A DNA stretch of 64,000 nucleotides from Sequoia sempervirens. Taxonomy: Eukaryota > Streptophyta > Pinopsida > Cupressales > Cupressaceae. Below the pieces are notes generated by a model. It searched no databases. It saw nothing but the letters and a program-made list of their open reading frames with translations, and was not told the DNA's origin. The stretch lies in the NCBI GenBank assembly GCA_007258455.2, contig VDFB02000003.1, positions 42,163,986 through 42,227,985 of the forward strand. Direction: 5' to 3'. Below are positions 57,181 to 64,000 of this stretch, one piece after another. The position numbers and the translations under genes were made by a program. Within the stretch, counting starts at the first letter, position 1, and every line of letters begins with the position of its first letter.

Positions 57181-58200
57181 CTAAACCCCATTGTATTTAT
57201 CTCCTATAATTTGGTCTTCAGAGTGATTCTTCTGAACATACTTTTCTAGAGTTTTTGTAACAAATTCTAAGTCTTCATCACTGCTACTGATTGGTTCTTC
57301 ATCATATTCTACTTCCAGAGTACCAATAGACTGAATTGTTTCATCAACTCTCATATTTGCACTTTCCAAAATATTCTTCAATATTTGGTTATAACATTTG
57401 TATCCTTTACTTCTCAAAGAGTAACCAAGAAAAATACCTTCATGAGATCTAGAATCAAACTTACCCAAATTTTCTTCATCCCTTTTGATGCAACATTTAC
57501 TTCTGAATATCCTAAGATGTTTGACTGAATTCGATCTTCCTCTTCATAACTCATATGGTGTTTTATTAGTCTTGCATCTGATATGAACTTTTTTCAGAAT
57601 ATATATTGCAGTTTGAACCACTTCTCTCCAATACACACCTGGTAGATTTTCTTGATACAACATTGTTCTTTCCATCTCTTGTACAATTTAGTTCTTCCTT
57701 TCTGTAACTCTATTTTGTTATAGAGTCCTAGGAGCAGAAAATTACCCCTAGATCCCATGCTCTTCACATAATTTGTCATACTTTTCAGAAGTGAATTCTC
57801 CACCTCTATTTGATCTGAAAACCTTGATTATTCTTCTTGTTTCTTTCTCTACTAATGCCTTGAATGCCTTAAACTTCTCAAATGCTTCTGACTTCTCTTT
57901 TAGAAATGTAATTCAATTCATTCTAGTGTAATCATCAATGAGTATAATAAAATACCCGTCACCTTGTAGAATTTTTATCCTCATAGGCCCGCATAGATTT
58001 GTATGGACCAAACCCAATGGTTTTGATGTAGAATAATCCTTATCAGGAAATATGCTTTTTGTCTATTTTCCTACATGACATAGTTTGCAACTGGTAGACT
58101 GAGGATTCTTAATCTTTGGCATATCCTGGACCATTCCTCCTGAGCTAATATTTACAATGTCATCAAAGTTAATATGTCCCAACCTTCTATGCCAAAGCCA
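57181..58200 (-). pseudogene. Copia integrase with both catalytic aspartates changed
   Basis: The zinc-binding part reads LWHRRLGHINFDD and CKLCHVGK. In the core, the position usually H-T-D-L-C-G-P is HTNLCGPM (Asn codon 57997-57999), and the usual S-D-R-G-G-E-F is SNRGGEFTS (Asn codon 57808-57810). The Glu in VTERKN remains. The C-terminal part reads FDSRSHEGIFLGYSLRSKGY. Stop codons also interrupt it. Confidence 0.87.
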
Positions 58201-58212
58201 ACTTTCTTCTCT

Positions 58213-58600
58213 CTACATAGTAAGACAATTTTGTCCATTTAGTTCACTGAGATGATATATGTCACTTTCTATCCTGATTCCTTCCACAATTAGTTCTCCA
58301 GTACTTGATTTCTTGATTTCACAACCTTCAACACTAAAGGATAGCTTATAAACTTTATCACACATTTGACTTACACTTAATAGATTATGCTTTAATCCTT
58401 CAACATATAAAACATCATTAGTTTTTGTTCTACCACCATCAATACTCAAAGTAACCTTACCAATGATTTTGATAATATAATTATTTCCAAGAGTTACATA
58501 ACCACCTTCAAATTTCTTAAAATCCATGAAATTACTTTGATCTCTAGTCATGTGTCTTTATCATCCACTGTCTATGATCCACAAATTCCTTTCTTTTTGA
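58213..58600 (-). pseudogene. Copia protease region and linker to integrase
   Basis: LWIIDSG followed by two stop codons and RHMTRDQSNFMDF marks the aspartic protease active site (D-S-G). A 112-codon open stretch continues with YVTLGNNYIIKIIGKVTLSI, VLYVEGLKHNLLSVSQMCDK and LIVEGIRIESDIYHLSEL, typical of copia protease-to-integrase linkers. Confidence 0.87.
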
Positions 58601-59229
58601 GCATGTAGAGTAGTTTGAGCAATCATCAATTTCTTTGACTTTTTCTCTTTTAGAACCTTCTTCTAGACTTTATTTGATTAATGAATTCTACCTTATGATC
58701 CCTTTCTTCCACTTTTTGGTAGAGGAGGACTCACAAAATTGCTTCTGCAGTTCCTAGCAATGCGTCCATTTTTTTTGTATTTGTAGCAAATGATATTAAA
58801 ATTATACAGAGGTGAAAACGTATTATTTCCAACAAAGTGATTTCTTCTTACTTGAGCTTTTCTACTATCCACAACCTTATGGCCAAAATTGTTGCAATTA
58901 AAACAATAACCAAAAAAAGAATAATTGAAACTACTGTTGTATCCCTATCTTTCGGATCTTATTCTCTTCTTCTGAACTTGAATACAACTATCATTCTATG
59001 TCTTTCTTTCATCACTTGCAATAACTCTTTCAAAATTTGTACTTCCAGAACCAGTCACTTTTGGACTTGCATTAACAGTCTTTATTGATTGTTATGTCAC
59101 CTTGTTCCTTTGACCATCAAAACCAATTCTAGTTTTGACATGCAGAGACCTTTGATAGCCTAATGTCTGATCTAGAGTCTTAGTACTCTTTCCAAACTTC
59201 ATATGTAGCTACTGATTCACTTTATCAAG

Positions 59230-59684
59230 CTATTTTCTTATTGACACAATTTTTGCTTCAAGATTTTCATAGTCCTTGTCTCTTGCCAACAAATTTTTAG
59301 TCAGAAATTCTTCAATCCTTTTTGCTTCTTTTGCTTGAGTCTTCAGATCAATAATCATCTTTTCTACTTTCTCTAAATTCAGAGATACCTTTTCTTTATT
59401 CTTCACTTCTTCTGTAATCCTCTTCTTCAACCTCATAATCTCTTTTCTAGCACATAGTAATTCTTCTACAAGATCTACTTCATCTTCATTATTTTTGGAA
59501 TCCATTTCTTCATCTTCTTTAGTAGTTTCAAAATCCATGAATACAACCTTTTCTTTTTCATCTCTAAAGATATCTTCATCTTCTTCATCAGTAGAGTAGT
59601 CTTACTCATTAGTGTGGAAACTCTTTTGTTTTCTATGCCCTTTATTCCTTCTTTGAAATGATTTCTTTCCATACTTTTGCTCAA
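59230..59684 (-). pseudogene. Coiled-coil region of copia gag
   Basis: Two overlapping reading frames are rich in Glu and Lys: DFETTKEDEEMDSKNNEDEV, then LLCARKEIMRLKKRITEEVK and LNLEKVEKMIIDLKTQAKEA. The heptad-like spacing predicts a coiled coil. It lies between the first zinc-knuckle region (PFKCFN, MAKCPHK) and a second Cys-containing stretch, as in extended gag of some copia lineages. Confidence 0.7.
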
Positions 59685-59734
59685 AATTGTTAGAATCCTT
59701 ATGGGGACACTTGGCCATAAAACGTCCTACATCA

Positions 59735-60514
59735 CCTTAATTAAAACACTTGAAAGGTAACTTGCCTTTATACTTACCGAAACCTCTTTGTAGCTTCCTG
59801 CCAAAATTGGCTTCCTCTAGATTTGATCCAATATCATAATCTTGATAAAATTGCTTCTTAGATACCGTGAATGACGCCTCTTTCCTTATAGAATCTTCAC
59901 TATCAAATATCATTTCAAAAGTAGTTAGAATTCCATGTAGTTCAGTCAACTTCAAAGCATTCAGATCTTTAGCTTCTTCAATTACAAAGACTTTAGAATC
60001 AAACCTTCTAGGAAGATATCTGAGTACCTTTTTCACATCAAAATTTTCTTTCAATTCTTCTCCAAGACCTCAGATAGAGTTGAAAACTTCATCAACTCGG
60101 AGCAAGAATGCGGCAATATTTTCATCTTCTTTCATGTTCAGGCTTTCAAACTAAGATCTATGAGTTTGCAACTTTTCCTCTTTGACTTTGTCATCACCTT
60201 CATAGATGGTATGCAATTTTTCCCATATTTCCTTTGTTTTTTTTGCATCACATCACTTTCATAAATTCAGAGTTAGTCAATCCACATAGAATAACATTCC
60301 TTTCCTTAGCATTAATTTCCCAAGCCCTCTTTCCAGCTTGATCCCTTGGAGGGTTTTTAGGAATCTCACATCCCTCTAATACTGACATCCAAATATCAAG
60401 TCTTAGAGCCATCAAGTAGGACTCCATCCTAACTTTCCAAAAATAAAAATTGGATCCATCAAAGAGTGGTGCTTTATTTCTAGAGAATCCTTCTTGAGCA
60501 ACTGAGTGCACCAT
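59735..60514 (-). pseudogene. Copia gag capsid (UBN2-like)
   Basis: It begins MVHSVAQEGFSRNKAPLFDG, then SNFYFWKVRMESYLMAL, typical of the N-terminus of plant copia gag. Later VLRYLPRRFDSKVFVIEEAK and LTELHGILTTFEM match the UBN2 domain. A broken knuckle, CFN then GDVGRFMAKC, ends it. A few stops and frameshifts are present. Confidence 0.88.
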
Positions 60515-60556
60515 CCTAGAACTACCTTAAGCTGTTAGGCTTCTTCAAAGGAACTT

Positions 60557-60570
60557 GGCTCTGATACCAA
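60557..60570 (-). other. Primer binding site of the minus-strand copia element
   Basis: Minus-strand TTGGTATCAGAGCC is the exact common plant tRNA-Met primer site, one base inside the LTR edge. Confidence 0.9.
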
Positions 60571-60571
60571 T

Positions 60572-62029
60572 TGAAGGGAACACAATCTACAAAGAGGGGG
60601 GTGTGAATTAGTAGATCAAATCTATTTAAAATTCTTAACTCTACCACAGTTATAAGAATATATCATTCTTCACTAATACCCTCAGCATAAGTAACTAAAC
60701 ATGAAACATGAATTATCACTAATACTAAGCAACAAAAAGAGCACATATACACATAAGAGAACACTAGATATACATGGAAACCCAAGATGGGATAAACCAT
60801 GGTGAGAATAACTTCTTGGATCTACTGTCCAAATACAACCTAACAAAGAAAAAATATACAAGTGAATTTTACAATATGAAGTAGGCACCAACCTATCAGA
60901 GACACCAATCCCCTATTGTATTTGTAGGCACCAACATACTGGAGACACCAATCCCCAATGATATTAGAACAATAGGTAGAACACCAGTCCTACCAGAATA
61001 TAAAGTTAATTCTTGCAAATCTTCTATATATCTCATACACATGCCAGAGTCACAACTGAAACTCTTCCTCATTGCATACGATCTTCTGATATTGGCACAC
61101 ACACTAAAATGTAATTCTCCCTTTTGTATTCACCACCTTCTTTTCAATTTACACCCGCGGCCAACTTTTCTTCACACCAGTGTAATTCTACTTGACATAA
61201 CTCAAATCATGTATCTGGAAATTTGAGAAATATATACATGACATTACATTAACACTCTTCTATGTCGGCTAGGGATCCACAAGAAGCCAAGACGACATAA
61301 GGTGGACCTAAATTCAAATTACATGAAACATGTAACAAGTCAGTCCAAAATCAAATTTTGTTGCCGCCAAAACAACATGATACCATACGCTACCACAAGA
61401 ACCTTAATCAGGTCCTATCTTAACACGACACACAAGATTTGACTTATGTAGGCTACTAGCCATTACCACACATGCCTTGAACACCAACTAGTTGACAAAC
61501 AGACACAAAGAGCCTTCTGTCACTTCAATCTTTCTCCATGCTAAACATATCCTACAAAAACTATAGAATATGATAGAACAAGTGTAGGCATACTCTTCTT
61601 TAAAACCGCAGAGCCTACAAATTCTCTAGAAGGGAGACCTGAGAAACACTGAACCTAATAAATACCGAGTTGAAACATTCTGGTACAGTCTTTCAGACCA
61701 CTACTGTCATAGTGAATAAAGACATACATGATATTAAAAGCATACAAGAATCACACCAACTTCCAGAAGGTAGTCACTCCTCCATAAAACTGATAATGTA
61801 TGGCAGTATAGTTACCAACACAGAAAGGTATGCAACCATACCAAACTTCTAACACACAACTTACTACCAGAAATATAACATATATTTCTACAAATATTTG
61901 CAACTCAAAATGATAAGTCAAGGGGAATATAATGATAATTCAAGTACTCCTTGACACAAAGACAATATTTGACATCAATCCTCTTCATCAATGACAACCT
62001 ATGACATCAATGACAACATTTGTTCAACA
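60572..62029 (-). repeat. 5' LTR of the minus-strand copia element
   Basis: On the minus strand it ends GTGTTCCCTTCA beside the primer site; the likely start is TGTTGAACAAATGTTGTCAT at plus 62029. The length is about 1458 bp. The right edge is inferred from a TGTTG start only, because no partner LTR is in the window. Confidence 0.65.
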
Positions 62030-64000
62030 AACCCAAAATCCTAAGTCACTTGACTTTCATAAGCCTTGACATTTGAACTGAAATGATTCTTTTACAATGT
62101 TTTAATTGAAAGTATATTTATTTTGTCTTTTCATAAATATTTAGGGATAAATTATCTATTGGGTTTGCATGTAGATGTGTAAAAGTGAAAATATTTAAAA
62201 GTTCATAAATTTTAATAAATTTATTAATTTTATGAATTAATTATGCATTTTTTATGACTCGTAGATAATTAATTTGGAAATGTGAACATCAGACAAGTGG
62301 ATTCACCTAGTCCCCGACCTTCCTGAGTGATTTCAATAAATGTTTTGCAATGTTCAAAATTTGTAAAGTTGTGTGCTGATGAGAAAGTTTCACAAAATTA
62401 TTGGGATATGAGACAAAGGCTAATAATGGTAACTCTTGGTGAGCTTTTTTGGAAAAGGATATTGATTTATACTATGCAAAAGGATTGAATTGAGAGTTAA
62501 ATTGAAAACTGAAACCTTCCAACAAAAGTTTTAAATAGTTAACTGGTGGTTAGTTAGGGTTGAAAATAAAATATTTCTTTATGAAGTAATTGCATGCATG
62601 TAAAACTTAAGTTTTGCATGTATTCTTTTGGTGGGAGAGATTTGTTTATGGGTCTATTTAATGTAATTTTTTTTTCATTTGAAGTGGTTAGTTAGAGGGT
62701 TAAAAATTTAGATGGTGGATAAAATAGAGAATTTGGCCTCTGGCCATTCTTTGTTTCTAGTTAGTTTTGCATTTAGTTTTAGATCATTTTAGTGTAGTTG
62801 AAGATAGTTGTGGATGGACAAAACTAAAATTCTAGTGTATGCATTTGCTGGATTATGATTGAATTGAAGAAGGACAAATTTACAAATAAATGTGGTTTTT
62901 AATTGCTTCATAATTGTTTTTCTCGCATATGGTGTGGTGCTCGATAATGAATTGTTGTTCATTGATTGCTTAAAACATAGATGCACTTTCAAATTAGCCA
63001 ATTTGTTTTTGATTTGAGTGTGAAATATGGTAGCTAAAAATGAATTGCATCTTAATATTATCAAATTCCATTGGATCTTGCACTGTTAGTATAAGGGATT
63101 GTGTTTAGTTTGATCTTAATGTTGCAGTTAATGAATTTGTTAGGCTTTTAGTCGAATGAATATTTGGGCCGAGTTTTCATACCATTCTCTTGCATTTCCC
63201 TTTAATATTTTGATTTTTTATTTATCCTTTGGTTAAAGTAGGGTTTAGATTAGAGTTCGATCTATCATTTAATCAAGAAACACTAGCAGGCCCCTTGAAC
63301 AAATAACCATATTGACCACTTAGCTAGACAACAAGGTTGTGACCCAACTCCCAGGACCTTGGAAGGTGATTTATTTTATGATCATTTTCCTTTTTCAGGA
63401 GAGATAAGGTGAATTACACTGTGCTTGAATTGCATGTGTCATTTTGGCCATCAAGAAAACCCAATTTTAATTCTTAATTTACAAGATTATCTTAATATCA
63501 CATCACTCAAAATCTACCTTTCACCTAATTTCTTTCAATTTTATTTCAAAATATATTTCAATTAATTTACTTAATTCAATTTATCATATTCTAGCTCCTT
63601 TATTTATTTAGAATTATAAAATATCTCTTTATTTCTCTTACAAATATATAAAACAACATTACCAAAACTTTGCACCAAATAATACAATTGCTAGTCGTAT
63701 AATTGTAAGTCATGCACAATCTTAACATTGTATATTAAATATCCTTTTCATAATCACAACTATTTACATACTATAGTGCACTCTAAGGATTAGTAATGCG
63801 ATTTATATATATTATATTTTACTATTATTTTATATGAATAATGAATAAAAGCTTGTTACTGTCACATATCTTCAATTTTCATGATGTTTTTATTTAGTTT
63901 TAATTTTATTAAACAATAACGTGGTGAGATTTCATGCCTAAAATGCTAGTGCTTATCATTATGTTGGTAGCTTATATTCTATATTATTATTATATTAAAG
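62030..64000. other. AT-rich right end, nothing recognised
   Basis: I see no coding domain, RNA gene or clear repeat. TAATTTATTAATTTTATGAATTAA-like runs and poly-T patches are present. The sequence may be an older retroelement or intergenic DNA. Confidence 0.4.

Noticed and set aside
1..64000. CRISPR arrays, bacterial operons, intact tRNA or rRNA genes
   Set aside because: Tandem repeats here lack regular unique spacers, coding signals are eukaryotic and spliced or retrotransposon-derived, and no full tRNA cloverleaf or rRNA core was recognised.

Overview
The window looks like nuclear DNA of a seed plant with a very large genome, probably a gymnosperm. That is an inference: composition is AT-rich, the only recognisable host gene has introns of about 9 kb, and most other readable sequence is decayed LTR retrotransposon. 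There is no operon, ribosome-binding site, CRISPR array or rRNA gene.

Host gene (about 8.2-31.0 kb, + strand). Six exons at 8238-8406, 17570-17658, 21171-21335, 21751-21828, 30682-30785 and 30905-31010 join in frame. They encode the last 236 residues of a multi-pass membrane RING-type E3 ubiquitin ligase of the RNFT1/RNFT2 (TMEM118) family, ending in a C3HC4 RING and a conserved C-terminal tail. The 5' exons were not found and probably lie left of the window. The introns hold a complete non-autonomous LTR retrotransposon (9057-13529, with target duplication TTTTC), tRNA-derived SINE-like pieces, a palindrome-rich GC block and several tandem duplications.

Left flank (1-8.2 kb). A second copy of that LTR family, inverted and cut by the window edge (1-1039), is followed by an eroded Ty3/gypsy integrase end (about 1150-1960), a GA-microsatellite duplication (2640-2930), and a short L1-type LINE carrying ORF1 only, bounded by a perfect 21-bp target duplication (2974-4567).

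Right flank (32-48 kb). Minus-strand Ty3/gypsy chromovirus remains are arranged as LTR A - internal region - LTR B - second, chimeric internal region, with a detached fragment of the same LTR at 47745-48143. The second internal region joins gag-protease-RT of one family to integrase-chromodomain of another at about 40788. Polymerase active-site residues are altered in both.

48-52.8 kb is mostly unrecognised AT-rich DNA with tandem duplications. 52.85-62.03 kb holds two Ty1/copia elements: a plus-strand 3' half (RT-RNase H, repeated polypurine tracts, 3' LTR with a TATA box) abutting a minus-strand 5' half (5' LTR, gag, protease, integrase, start of RT). 62.03-64 kb is unassigned.

I found no undescribed multi-gene system. 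The most interesting points are structural: the chimeric gypsy element with a shared LTR, the repeated polypurine tracts, the ORF1-only LINE with one nonsense codon, the copia integrase that lost both catalytic aspartates, and the palindrome-rich intronic block.
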